55,477 nt of DNA from an uncultured Clostridia bacterium. Its GTDB lineage: Bacteria > Bacillota > Clostridia > TANB77 > CAG-508. The notes beneath the pieces are model-generated. The model saw nothing but the letters and a program-made list of their open reading frames with translations. It was not told where the DNA came from and ran no database searches. Of the stretch, positions 27,104 to 35,575 are shown piece by piece (position 1 is the first letter of the stretch; the number at the start of each line of letters is the position of its first letter). A program made the translations under genes and the position numbers. The stretch lies in contig CANRMM010000004.1 in NCBI GenBank assembly GCA_947631745.1, positions 1 to 55,477 of the forward strand, in the 5' to 3' direction.

Positions 27104-27144
27104 AAAAATCCCAAATGTTATTATTTTAACATTTGGGATTTTTT
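27103..27144. terminator. Bidirectional intrinsic terminator
   Basis: A perfect 18-bp stem (27103-27120 with 27127-27144) with A and T runs at the two ends lies between the convergent M23 and mecA genes. Confidence 0.9.
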
Positions 27145-27788
27145 TAATTATCTTTTTTTATTCTTATAAAATATCTTAAAGAAGTCTTTAAAGCATTATG
27201 CTTAATAACTAAATTTCCGCATTCTCGCAATTTTGAAAAAAACAAATTAGCATTATTAATATATGTAGCAAATTCGACAATAGAAGAGTAAAATTTTTTA
27301 ATATTTGGATATTCAAAATTAATGTTATTTAGTATTAGATAATATTGATTTTTATATTCATATAATAAAATACCTTTAGCTATATTCACTGAGGTGGTTA
27401 AATGATTTTGAGATAAATATTGTATAAAATTACAGTAATCATCGAAGTAATGAAATCGATAAATAGCTTGATTTAATTCATCTTGTGATTGCTTTCTACG
27501 AACTTTAAATTTCTTTTTTGGAGATAAATTTGAATCGATATCTGGGCTCATCCTTGTAACAGTCACAACAAAGTCCATATCAGTCATTGCAAATGCTTCT
27601 ATTTTTACTTTGTAATTTTTAGTATTAAAGCCTACTTTTTCTTCAGCTTCTTCTAAGATATTTAAAAATAAATCTTGTGTTTCAAAAGAATTCGTCATAA
27701 AATCGTGAAAATTAATATCTTTTTCTTCCAAGTCTTTTCTCGATAAAATAATCCTTAATTTATTTTCACTGAGTTTTTCAAATTTCAT
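27144..27788 (-). CDS. mecA: MecA-like ClpC adaptor protein
   Basis: MecA-type adaptors bring substrates to ClpCP. The 214-residue protein has the N-terminal substrate-binding pattern MKFEKLSENKLRIILSRKDLEEKDI and a C-terminal ClpC-binding-like half (about 110-210, LYEYKNQYYLILNN). The length fits the family. GGAGG lies 9 nt before the ATG on the minus strand. Its stop lies at the foot of the shared terminator. Sequence similarity in the second half is low, so the partner is inferred from the family. Confidence 0.83.
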   Translation of the reverse strand: MKFEKLSENKLRIILSRKDLEEKDINFHDFMTNSFETQDLFLNILEEAEEKVGFNTKNYKVKIEAFAMTDMDFVVTVTRMSPDIDSNLSPKKKFKVRRKQSQDELNQAIYRFHYFDDYCNFIQYLSQNHLTTSVNIAKGILLYEYKNQYYLILNNINFEYPNIKKFYSSIVEFATYINNANLFFSKLRECGNLVIKHNALKTSLRYFIRIKKDN

Positions 27789-27971
27789 TTGTCATCCTCC
27801 ATAAATGTTTTTATATATCATATTTATTTTTTTTTAAAATGTACTAATAAATATAGCATAAAGTAAATTAAAATAAAAGTCTTTTTTGTAAACAATATTA
27901 TAAATTTGTATATACATACTATTTTAGCATATATTATTATAAAAATAAATAGAAAATATTTCCTATTTATA

Positions 27972-28000
27972 TTGAAAAAAAAGCTTAGGCAAGATATAAT
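27972..28000 (+). promoter_or_regulatory. Promoter of the DUF4321-radC-mre operon
   Basis: TTGAAA (27972-27977), 17 bp, TATAAT (27995-28000), upstream of the DUF4321 gene. The rest of the interval 27789-28064 is plain AT-rich sequence. Confidence 0.75.
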
Positions 28001-28064
28001 AGTGAGGTATAAAAATAAACAAATATAAGAGATAATATAAAAGAAGTACTTAGGAGGAATAAAA

Positions 28065-28322
28065 ATGGCAACAAGAGAAAAAAATATATGGATATTGATA
28101 TTATTTATACTATGTGGAATTGTAGTAGGAGGTCTTATTGGTGAACTAGCATCAAGAGTAGATTTTTTATGGTGGTTATCTTATGGACAATCTTTCGGAA
28201 TTTCACAGCCAGTAGAATTAAATTTAAGTGTTATCACACTTTCATTTGGTTTTACCTTTAAAATAACAATTTCAAGTATTATTGGAATGATACTTGCTAT
28301 TTTTATTTATCGAAAAGTATAA
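28065..28322 (+). CDS. DUF4321 family small membrane protein
   Basis: An 85-residue protein with two membrane segments (about 7-25 and 62-82) joined by an outside loop that contains FLWWLSYGQSFG. It matches the DUF4321 family, found in Clostridia just upstream of radC and mreB. Function unknown; the fixed position suggests a role in cell envelope or shape. AGGAGG precedes ATG 28065, and a 61-nt gap leads to radC. Confidence 0.85.
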   Translation: MATREKNIWILILFILCGIVVGGLIGELASRVDFLWWLSYGQSFGISQPVELNLSVITLSFGFTFKITISSIIGMILAIFIYRKV

Positions 28323-28383
28323 TTTGGATTCATGTATATTTTTTCTTTTTAATATTTAGGGGGCAAAGAAAGGAAAATTTTCT

Positions 28384-29088
28384 ATGTCTATTAAAATGAA
28401 ACAACTCCCTATTTCAGAAAGACCGTATGAGAAGCTAGAAATGTACGGTGCACACACATTATCTAATGCAGAACTACTAGCAATTATTATAAAAAGTGGT
28501 ACAAAAGAAGAAAGTTCTCTTGCAATTGCCCAAAGAGTACTTTCTATGAACTATAAAAGAGAAGATAATTTGAGATTTATACAAGATATGTCTATAGAAG
28601 ATTTTACAAAAATAAAAGGAATAGGAAGAATAAAAGCAATTCAGCTTAAAGCTGTATGTGAATTTGCAAAGAGAATTTCTAAGCCAGTTACAGATAATCC
28701 AGTACAAATTAAATCTCCTATAGATATCGCAAACTTATTAATGAATGAATTAAGATATGAGAAAAGAGAAATTGTAAAAGTAGTAGTACTAAATATTAAA
28801 AATACTGTTCTTCGAATAGTGGATATATGTTTTGGTGCTACTAATAGTGCTATATTAATGCCAAAAGATGCTTTAATAGATGCTATAAAAATGGGTGCAC
28901 CAAAGATAATTTTAGTACATAATCATCCTAGTGGAGATACCACTCCAAGTAAATCAGATATTGAATTTACATTAAATTTAAAGAAAGCAGCTGAGATTTT
29001 AGGAATAGAATTGTTAGATCATATTATACTGGGTGATGGAAGATTTAAAAGTATTTTTTATGACTTAGAAAATAAGAAAGGTGATTAA
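28384..29088 (+). CDS. radC: RadC family JAB-domain protein
   Basis: RadC proteins carry a JAB1/MPN metalloprotease-like fold; the cellular role is unsettled. The 234 residues start with the family MKQLPISERPYEKLEMYGAHTLSNAELLAI and a helix-hairpin-helix (IKGIGRIKAIQLKA). The JAB motif LVHNHPSGDTTPSKSDIEFT follows (about 178-197), with both His and the Asp present. It ends 2 nt before mreB, so it is cotranscribed with the cell-shape genes, the usual order radC-mreB-mreC-mreD. Confidence 0.95.
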   Translation: MSIKMKQLPISERPYEKLEMYGAHTLSNAELLAIIIKSGTKEESSLAIAQRVLSMNYKREDNLRFIQDMSIEDFTKIKGIGRIKAIQLKAVCEFAKRISKPVTDNPVQIKSPIDIANLLMNELRYEKREIVKVVVLNIKNTVLRIVDICFGATNSAILMPKDALIDAIKMGAPKIILVHNHPSGDTTPSKSDIEFTLNLKKAAEILGIELLDHIILGDGRFKSIFYDLENKKGD

Positions 29089-29090
29089 AA

Positions 29091-30122
29091 ATGAAATTAT
29101 TTAGCTTTGGCTCAAAAGATATTGGAATTGATTTAGGAACAGCTAATATTTTGGTAACACTAAAAGGCAAAGGGATTATTCTAAACGAACCATCAGTTGT
29201 TGCAATTGATTGCAAAACTAATAATATTTTAGCAACGGGGCAAGAGGCAAAAGAAATGCTTGGAAGAACACCAATGGAGATTAAAGCAATTAAACCATTA
29301 CAAGATGGTGTAATTGCAGATTTCACAGCAACACAATTAATGTTAAAGAATATTATAGGTAAAATTGTAGAACGTTATAATATAGGGAAACCTAGAGTGG
29401 TTGTGGGAGTTCCATCGGGTATTACAGAGGTAGAAGAAAGAGCAGTAGAAGAATCTATTTTACAGGCCGGTGCTAGAGAAGTATATTTAATTGAAGAACC
29501 TATGGCGGCTGCAATTGGCGCTAATATGGATATTGCTGAGCCAAATGGAAATATTATTGTTGACATAGGTGGAGGAACTACAGAAGTAGCAGTTATTTCA
29601 CTTGGAGGAATTGTAGTTAGTAATTCTATTCGTATAGCAGGAGATGAATTAGACGAAGATATTGTTAATTATATTAGAAAAGAAAAGAATTTAGCAATTG
29701 GGCTTACTACAGCTGAAGAAATAAAAAAAGAACTAGGATGTGCTTTACCACTTGTAACGGAAGCTAGTATGGAAGTGAGAGGAAGGGATTTAGCTACAGG
29801 TTTGCCAGAGACGGTACAAGTTACTTCAACAGAAATAGAATTTGCTATTAGAGAGTCAATTGAAAAAATAGTAGAGGTTGTAAAGCAGACACTAGAGAGA
29901 ACACCACCAGAATTATCATCTGATATTATGGAAAAAGGAATTGTCCTTGCTGGAGGAGGAGCTCTAATAAAAAATTTAGATAAGTTATTAGCTATTCGTA
30001 CTGAAATGCCAGTTTATGTTACGGAAGAACCTTTGCAATGTGTTGTAAAAGGAACAGGAAAAACATTAGAAGATTTAGAAAAATTAAAAACAATTTTAAT
30101 AAATTCTAGAAAAAGAAAGTAA
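29091..30122 (+). CDS. mreB: Rod-shape determining protein MreB
   Basis: This actin homologue guides lateral wall synthesis. The 343 residues have phosphate-binding IGIDLGTANILV (about 9-20), the second phosphate loop VDIGGGTTEVAVI (about 161-173) and the adenosine motif GIVLAGGGALIKNLD (about 287-301). AGGTGA precedes ATG 29091. mreC follows after 16 nt. Confidence 0.97.
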   Translation: MKLFSFGSKDIGIDLGTANILVTLKGKGIILNEPSVVAIDCKTNNILATGQEAKEMLGRTPMEIKAIKPLQDGVIADFTATQLMLKNIIGKIVERYNIGKPRVVVGVPSGITEVEERAVEESILQAGAREVYLIEEPMAAAIGANMDIAEPNGNIIVDIGGGTTEVAVISLGGIVVSNSIRIAGDELDEDIVNYIRKEKNLAIGLTTAEEIKKELGCALPLVTEASMEVRGRDLATGLPETVQVTSTEIEFAIRESIEKIVEVVKQTLERTPPELSSDIMEKGIVLAGGGALIKNLDKLLAIRTEMPVYVTEEPLQCVVKGTGKTLEDLEKLKTILINSRKRK

Positions 30123-30138
30123 GATTTAGGAGAAAAAT

Positions 30139-30966
30139 ATGTATAAAAATAAAAAAACAGGAATTGTTGGTATTATTATTACTATTATTTTTTTAATTTT
30201 ATTAGTAGTTGCAACAAATACAGATGTATCCAAAGTGTCTTATATTGAAAATATAGTCAATAATCTTGTAATGCCGATTCAAAATGGACTAACCTATTTA
30301 AAAAATAAAATTGCTGGGAATGATAGCTTTTTTGAAAGTATAGAAGTGTTGCAATCTGAGAATGAAGAGTTAAAGAAAAAAAATAGTGAATTGGAGCAAA
30401 CTTTAAGAGAATTTGAAGTTGTTAAGGCAGAAAATGACACATTAAAAGAATATCTTAATTTGAAAAATAAATACCAAAACTATTCTACAATTCCAGCCTA
30501 TATTATTAATCGTGACATCACTAATTATAGTAATACAGTTATAATAAATGTAGGTTCTGAAGATGGTATTCAGGAAAATATGACAGTTATTGCAGATGAA
30601 GGGCTGGTAGGTCATGTTATTTCTGTTACAGCTCATACTGCAAAAGTACAAACAATTATAGATACAGCAACGGCAGTGACAAGTAAAATTAGCACAACAA
30701 ATGATACAATTATTGTTCAGGGAACACTAGAAGATAGTACTGCATTGAAAGCAACTTATATTCCAACAGATGCTAGTGTTTTACAAGGTGACAGTGTAGA
30801 AACTTCTGGAATAGGAGGAATTTATCCAAAAGGAATTCATATTGGAACAATTCGAGAAGTAATTAATACAAATAATATAACAGATAGATATGCTATTGTT
30901 GAAACAGCTGTAAATTTTCGTAAACTAGACACAGTTTTAGTTATTTTAAATAATGAAACAAAATAA
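30139..30966 (+). CDS. mreC: Rod-shape determining protein MreC
   Basis: MreC scaffolds the elongation complex on the outer side of the membrane. The 275 residues contain one N-terminal membrane segment (about 9-26). A coiled coil follows (about 65-105, SENEELKKKNSELEQTLREF), then the beta domain with the family motif INVGSEDGIQENMTVIADEGLVGHV (about 135-160). The length is normal. It lies between mreB and mreD in one operon. Confidence 0.95.
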   Translation: MYKNKKTGIVGIIITIIFLILLVVATNTDVSKVSYIENIVNNLVMPIQNGLTYLKNKIAGNDSFFESIEVLQSENEELKKKNSELEQTLREFEVVKAENDTLKEYLNLKNKYQNYSTIPAYIINRDITNYSNTVIINVGSEDGIQENMTVIADEGLVGHVISVTAHTAKVQTIIDTATAVTSKISTTNDTIIVQGTLEDSTALKATYIPTDASVLQGDSVETSGIGGIYPKGIHIGTIREVINTNNITDRYAIVETAVNFRKLDTVLVILNNETK

Positions 30967-30984
30967 AGACAAGGAGGAAACCAA

Positions 30985-31518
30985 TTGAAAAAAGTTTTAG
31001 CAACTATATATTTAATTATTGCTTTTTTTATAGTTTATTTTCTTCAAGCAAATTTTTTTAGTTGGTTTACTATTGGAGGAATTAAACCAAACTTATTTAT
31101 TATATTTGTTTTATTTATAGGATTATTTGCAGGAAGAAAAATGGGGACAATTTTTGGTTTGATTTTAGGATTATATTTAGATTTACTTTTAGGAAGGACA
31201 ATAGGAATCTCGGGTGTCTTGTTAGCTATAATAGGAATGCTAGGAGAATATTTAGATAAAAATTTTTCAAAGGAAAGTAGATTTACAATTATGCTAATGG
31301 TAGTTATTTGTACAGTTATTTATGAATTAGGAGGATACTTATTTAATATTGTACGATTGGGAATACCATTAGAAATATTTAGCTTTATGAAAATTTTATT
31401 CGTAGAGATAATATATAATATTTTGATTATTGTTATCATATATCCAATAATTCGAAAATTAGGTTATGCATTAGAAAATGTTTTCAAAACGAAAAATATT
31501 TTAACACGATATTTTTAA
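30985..31518 (+). CDS. mreD: Rod-shape determining protein MreD
   Basis: This is an integral membrane protein of the elongasome. Its 177 residues form five or six hydrophobic segments, with the family-like start MKKVLATIYLIIAFFIVYFL and the loop GGIKPNLFIIFVLFIGLF. The start is TTG 30985 behind AGGAGG. Identity rests on topology and on its place after mreC and before the PBP2 gene. Confidence 0.92.
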   Translation: MKKVLATIYLIIAFFIVYFLQANFFSWFTIGGIKPNLFIIFVLFIGLFAGRKMGTIFGLILGLYLDLLLGRTIGISGVLLAIIGMLGEYLDKNFSKESRFTIMLMVVICTVIYELGGYLFNIVRLGIPLEIFSFMKILFVEIIYNILIIVIIYPIIRKLGYALENVFKTKNILTRYF

Positions 31519-31547
31519 AATTGATGGAATAGAAAGAAGGTGAAAGG

Positions 31548-33641
31548 TTGGACAAAGCTGGTAGGGGAATTAAATTAAGATATAACTTAGTTACAACGCT
31601 TGTGTATATTATTGGTATTATTTTACTGATTCAACTTTTCAATTTGCAGATTGTTCATGGTGAAGAATATAGAGAAACTTCTAATACTAGATTAACGAGA
31701 GAATCAGTTTTGAAAGCTGCTCGAGGTTCCATTAAAGATAGAACAGGGGTTGACCTAGTTACAAATGAAACTGGATTCGGATTAGAAATTTATCGTACAA
31801 AAGTAGATGATGAAGCACTTAATAAGGCAATTGAAATTGTTATTGGAATATTAGAAGAGAATAAAGATACATATGTTGATAATCTTCCTATTAAAATAGA
31901 ACCTTTTGAATTTACTTATAAGGATCAAGAAACTATTGAAGAATGGAAAGAAAATTATGAAATAGATAAAAGCTATTCAGCAGAACAGACCTTTTATTAT
32001 TTAAAAAATCGATATAAAATTACAACTGATGATAATCAACTTGCCAGAAAGATTATGACAATTCGTTATGAAATTACAAGAGATGGATATAGTGCAACAA
32101 AGTCTGTAAAGCTCGCAAGTAGTATCAGCAGGAATAGTGCTGTAAAAATTAGAGAACAAAATAATCAATTAGCAGGTATGAATGTTATTACCAAGCCGAT
32201 TGTTAGTTACACAATGGGAAATTTAGCTTCACATGTATTAGGATATGTTGGTGCTATTGACAGTGAAGAATATGAAACAAGAAAAGATACTTATAGCAAT
32301 GATGACATTATTGGAAAAATGGGAATTCAATATGTGTTTGAAGACTATCTAAAAGGAAAAGATGGAATAAAACAGATTGATATGAGTGTTGATGGAACAA
32401 TTACAAGTGAATATGTTACAGAAGAAGCGGTTGCAGGATCAGATGTTATTTTAACAATAGATGCAAATCTGCAAAAGGTAGCAGAAGATGCACTAGAACA
32501 AAATATAAAAGATATTGCACAAGGAAAATATGGAGAAAAACATTCTGCAGATGCTGGAGCAGTAGCAGTAATGAATGTCAAAACAGGAGAGGTGCTTGCA
32601 CTAGTTAGTTATCCAGACTATACACCAGAGTTATTTAGAGACGGAATTCCACAAGATGTTTATGATTCTTATTTGGAGGGGGATAACTTATATAATAGAG
32701 CGGTATCAGGAAGTTATGCTCCAGGTTCTACATTTAAAATGGCATCTGCTTTGGCAGGATTAGAAACAGAAAAAATAACACCAACCTCACTCATTAACGA
32801 TACTGGAATTTATCCAAAAGGACATCATCCTGTATGTTGGTATTATACCAGTTATGGAACAGGGCATGGATATTTGAATGTGTCTCAAGCAATTACTCAA
32901 TCTTGTAATTATTTCTTTTATGAAGTAGGATATCGTGTTGGAATTGATAATCTTTCAAGGTATGCTAGTTATTTAGGATTAGGAAAAAGAACAGGAATTG
33001 AATTATTAGGAGAAACAAGTGGAACATTAGCAAATCCACAGACTGCGAAAGACATTGATAATGCAGATTGGTATGAGGGAGATACATTATCAGCAGCAAT
33101 AGGTCAAAGCTATAATAGTTTTTCTCCAATTCAAATGGCAAAGTATGTTAGTATGATTGCTAATGGTGGAAAGAATGTGGATGTAACATTAATAAAATCT
33201 ATTATCCGTGCAGATGGTACGGAAGTGCCTAGAGAAGAAATAGATGAATACTCGAGCAAAAAAATAGAAACTGGTAATGAAACAGTAGAAGATTTAAATA
33301 TTAAGCCAGAAAATATACAAGCTATTTTAAAAGGAATGAAGGGTGTTACTAGCGAATATGGAGGAACAGCATATTCAACCTTTGCTGATTTTAATATTGA
33401 TGTAGGTGGAAAGACGGGTTCAGCACAAACAAAAGAAGGAGAAGATGCCCATGCATGGTTTGTAGGATTTGCACCTTATGATAATCCTGAAATAGCAGTA
33501 GCTGTTATTGTAGAACATGGTGGTACAGGATCATATACGGCAGAAGTGGCTAAAAAGATTATGGCAGAATATTTTGGAATGAATGCAAAATCGGTTACAG
33601 AAAATATGCAAGCAGTACCAAGCACACAGGGTATTCGATAG
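31548..33641 (+). CDS. mrdA: Penicillin-binding protein 2 (elongation transpeptidase)
   Basis: This class B PBP cross-links peptidoglycan during rod elongation with MreBCD. The 697-residue protein has one N-terminal membrane segment (about 10-31) and a pedestal domain (about 45-290). The transpeptidase domain shows SxxK in APGSTFKMAS (Ser near 394), SxN in TQSCNYFF and KTG in GGKTGSAQ. The start is TTG 31548 after AAGGTGAAAGG. It follows mreD by 29 nt. Confidence 0.95.
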   Translation: MDKAGRGIKLRYNLVTTLVYIIGIILLIQLFNLQIVHGEEYRETSNTRLTRESVLKAARGSIKDRTGVDLVTNETGFGLEIYRTKVDDEALNKAIEIVIGILEENKDTYVDNLPIKIEPFEFTYKDQETIEEWKENYEIDKSYSAEQTFYYLKNRYKITTDDNQLARKIMTIRYEITRDGYSATKSVKLASSISRNSAVKIREQNNQLAGMNVITKPIVSYTMGNLASHVLGYVGAIDSEEYETRKDTYSNDDIIGKMGIQYVFEDYLKGKDGIKQIDMSVDGTITSEYVTEEAVAGSDVILTIDANLQKVAEDALEQNIKDIAQGKYGEKHSADAGAVAVMNVKTGEVLALVSYPDYTPELFRDGIPQDVYDSYLEGDNLYNRAVSGSYAPGSTFKMASALAGLETEKITPTSLINDTGIYPKGHHPVCWYYTSYGTGHGYLNVSQAITQSCNYFFYEVGYRVGIDNLSRYASYLGLGKRTGIELLGETSGTLANPQTAKDIDNADWYEGDTLSAAIGQSYNSFSPIQMAKYVSMIANGGKNVDVTLIKSIIRADGTEVPREEIDEYSSKKIETGNETVEDLNIKPENIQAILKGMKGVTSEYGGTAYSTFADFNIDVGGKTGSAQTKEGEDAHAWFVGFAPYDNPEIAVAVIVEHGGTGSYTAEVAKKIMAEYFGMNAKSVTENMQAVPSTQGIR

Positions 33642-33657
33642 AAAGGATGTAATATAT

Positions 33658-34281
33658 ATGTTGAAAAATAACGTTACCATTAGTATGAAAAAGGATCAAG
33701 TTATTATAAAAATAGAAGAAGATGCAGAACAAAAAGAAATTATTGCTAATTTAAAGAAGAAAATGATAGAATTAAAAAACCTTTATCAAGATGATAAAAC
33801 TCCGATTTTAGTTATTGGGAAAGTTTTGAAAAATAAGGAAATGGACGAAATACAATCTCTTATTAGGCAATTTATTGATGTTCAGATTGAATTTGATAGT
33901 CCAAGGGTTTTAGGATTACATGGTATAAAAAAATCATTTTATAAAGATATAGCAACTTCTGAAACAAGATTTCATAAAGGTTCTTTACGCTCTGGTCAGA
34001 AAATAGAATATGAAGGAAGTTTGGTTATTATAGGAGATGTTAATCCAGGAGCAGAAGTAATAGCAGGAGAAAATATTATAGTAGTAGGTGAATTAAGAGG
34101 TCTAGCACATGCAGGGGCAAAAGGAAATAGAGATGCAGTAATAGAAGCAGTAGCAATTAGTGCTACTCAAATTAGAATTGCTGATATTGTAAAAGAAGTG
34201 GAAAAGCAGGAAGAAGGAGAAATTACTACTATTAAAACATCAGCATATATTAATGATAAAGAAGAACTTATATTAGAATAA
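33658..34281 (+). CDS. minC: Septum site-determining protein MinC
   Basis: MinC blocks FtsZ assembly away from midcell. The 207 residues have an N-terminal domain (about 1-95) and the C-terminal beta-helix (about 105-190) with LRSGQKIEYEGSLVIIGDVN and GRLRGLAHAG-type motifs (VGELRGLAHAGAKGN). I chose ATG 33658 after AAAGGA; the frame is open further upstream only inside the PBP2 gene. minD, which recruits MinC to the membrane and is normally the next gene, is not in the window. Confidence 0.93.
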   Translation: MLKNNVTISMKKDQVIIKIEEDAEQKEIIANLKKKMIELKNLYQDDKTPILVIGKVLKNKEMDEIQSLIRQFIDVQIEFDSPRVLGLHGIKKSFYKDIATSETRFHKGSLRSGQKIEYEGSLVIIGDVNPGAEVIAGENIIVVGELRGLAHAGAKGNRDAVIEAVAISATQIRIADIVKEVEKQEEGEITTIKTSAYINDKEELILE

Positions 34282-34283
34282 TT

Positions 34284-34637
34284 TTAACTTAATAGTAGTA
34301 ATATTAAAACAATTAGAAGATCATCATCTTTTGTACCCTCATTATATAAGAAGAAAATTAGACAAATTAGTAAAATATCATCAAAATATAACTTTAGACC
34401 AAAAAAATTGAAAAGCATAGTATTATACTTGTTATTGTTATAGTTATTATTTTCTTTTGTTTGATTTTTTGATAAATCTAATTTGTTTGTTGAATTAGTG
34501 TTAATTTTGAGTCCATTATTTGGTATAGAATGGATTCTTTCATAAGAATGCATATTCCTGGGAACTTGATGGGAATATGCATTTTTTGTGTTATATAATC
34601 TTTTATTATAAGGTATATAAAATGGAGAATATATCAT
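34284..34637 (-). CDS. Hypothetical protein with hydrophobic C-terminus
   Basis: This 117-residue protein has a polar, Asn-rich N-terminal part that looks disordered. A C-terminal block (about 75-117, FGLKLYFDDILLICLIFFLYNEGTKDDD then a Leu/Ile run) resembles short Clostridia proteins of unknown role. Its ATG overlaps the TGA of the upstream gene (34634-34637), so translation is coupled. A strong plus-strand terminator lies inside it at 34547-34588. Confidence 0.72.
   Translation of the reverse strand: MIYSPFYIPYNKRLYNTKNAYSHQVPRNMHSYERIHSIPNNGLKINTNSTNKLDLSKNQTKENNNYNNNKYNTMLFNFFGLKLYFDDILLICLIFFLYNEGTKDDDLLIVLILLLLS
34547..34588 (+). terminator. Intrinsic terminator of the mre/min operon, antisense to a gene
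   Basis: AATGCATATTCC (34547-34558) pairs with GGAATATGCATT (34572-34583), and the T-run starts inside the stem's last bases. It suits transcripts coming from minC, but lies within the minus-strand gene 34284-34637. Confidence 0.75.
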
Positions 34638-35044
34638 TTTGAACTTTCACCACCTGAAGGATTTAAAATTTCAAATACTTTTCCTATTTTAAAGATTTGT
34701 ATATATTGATCAACTTTTTCTTTACGGCTGTCTTTTAAGTACGGTTTTAATGACAAAAGTAAATTAGCTCTCGGATCATCTTTATTCATATTAATAGAGT
34801 CAATAACCTTTTTCATTTTCATAAAAGTAGCAACATCAAATTCAGGATTGGAGGTCTGTGAAGAATCAGAATTTATGTCAGAATTAGAAATATTTGTAGT
34901 TTTACCATTTTCAGAGTTTTGAGAATTAGATTTTGCTGTGGTATTTGAGAATTGCCCCATAATCTCTTTTATGTTTTCTGGTATTTTATTACTTTTCATC
35001 ATTTGCTCAATCTGATTCATCAAATTAGACATATCTTCATTCAT
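34634..35044 (-). CDS. Hypothetical protein
   Basis: This 136-residue, soluble, highly charged protein has a middle stretch rich in Ser, Asn and Thr (about 30-65). The C-terminal helical part (MKMKKVIDSINMNKDDPRANLLLSLKPYLKDSRKEKVDQY) recalls a family seen in Clostridia next to small helical partners. AAAGGAGG lies upstream of its ATG on the minus strand. It is the middle gene of a three-gene minus-strand operon. I cannot name a function. Confidence 0.8.
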   Translation of the reverse strand: MNEDMSNLMNQIEQMMKSNKIPENIKEIMGQFSNTTAKSNSQNSENGKTTNISNSDINSDSSQTSNPEFDVATFMKMKKVIDSINMNKDDPRANLLLSLKPYLKDSRKEKVDQYIQIFKIGKVFEILNPSGGESSK

Positions 35045-35075
35045 TTTAAACCTCCTTTAAAAAGATTGCATTTTT

Positions 35076-35228
35076 CTAAGGATGATTACTTTTTATGTTA
35101 TTAATAATTTGATCAGCTTCCTTAGAGTTTAATATTTTACTTACTTTATTAAGACCTTCTTCTAAGTCTTTTTTATCCATTTTAGATAGCATTGCCATAA
35201 CCTTTTCCATATCAATATTTTGATTCAT
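35076..35228 (-). CDS. Small helical hypothetical protein (50 aa)
   Basis: This 50-residue protein begins MNQNIDMEKVMAMLSKMDKK and is predicted to be all helix. AGAGGTGA stands about 10 nt before its ATG, and a promoter follows further upstream. It is the first gene of the minus-strand trio. The KxxxILNSKEADQIINNIK tail has the look of a regulator or scaffold, but I do not recognise it. Confidence 0.75.
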   Translation of the reverse strand: MNQNIDMEKVMAMLSKMDKKDLEEGLNKVSKILNSKEADQIINNIKSNHP

Positions 35229-35277
35229 TTTCTCACATCACCTCTATATGTTTAATATATGTTATAGAAACTATAAT

Positions 35278-35307
35278 ATTATATTCAAAATAAGTAAAAA
35301 TGTGCAA
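35278..35307 (-). promoter_or_regulatory. Promoter of the minus-strand trio
   Basis: On the minus strand TTGCAC (35307-35302), 18 bp, TATAAT (35283-35278), about 50 nt before the start of the 50-aa gene. Confidence 0.6.
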
Positions 35308-35514
35308 AAAATTATTATTGCAAAATTGTAAAAAAAATGTAATATAAATGTAATATAAGATGTTTTTTCTATTTCCGTAAATAGGCTTGGATATTTATGG
35401 AATAGGTTAATAATGATTTAATTGAATTACTAATTAAAAATGCTAAAATATATAATAAATATATATAATATAAGTTTATTATACATAAAAAGTTTTGAAA
35501 AAATTGCTAAAACC

Positions 35515-35543
35515 TTGAAAAAAGCTGTAAAATGTCGTATAAT
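35515..35543 (+). promoter_or_regulatory. Promoter of the giant surface protein genes
   Basis: TTGAAA (35515-35520), 17 bp, TATAAT (35538-35543). AGGAGG and ATG 35576 follow. The remaining intergenic sequence 35308-35514 is AT-rich without a gene. Confidence 0.75.
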
Positions 35544-35575
35544 ATATTTTGAAATATTAAAACTAGGAGGTTATT

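Noticed and set aside
34284..34300. Imperfect palindrome just after minC as the operon terminator
   Set aside because: It has mismatches and no T-run; the stem at 34547-34588 is much stronger.
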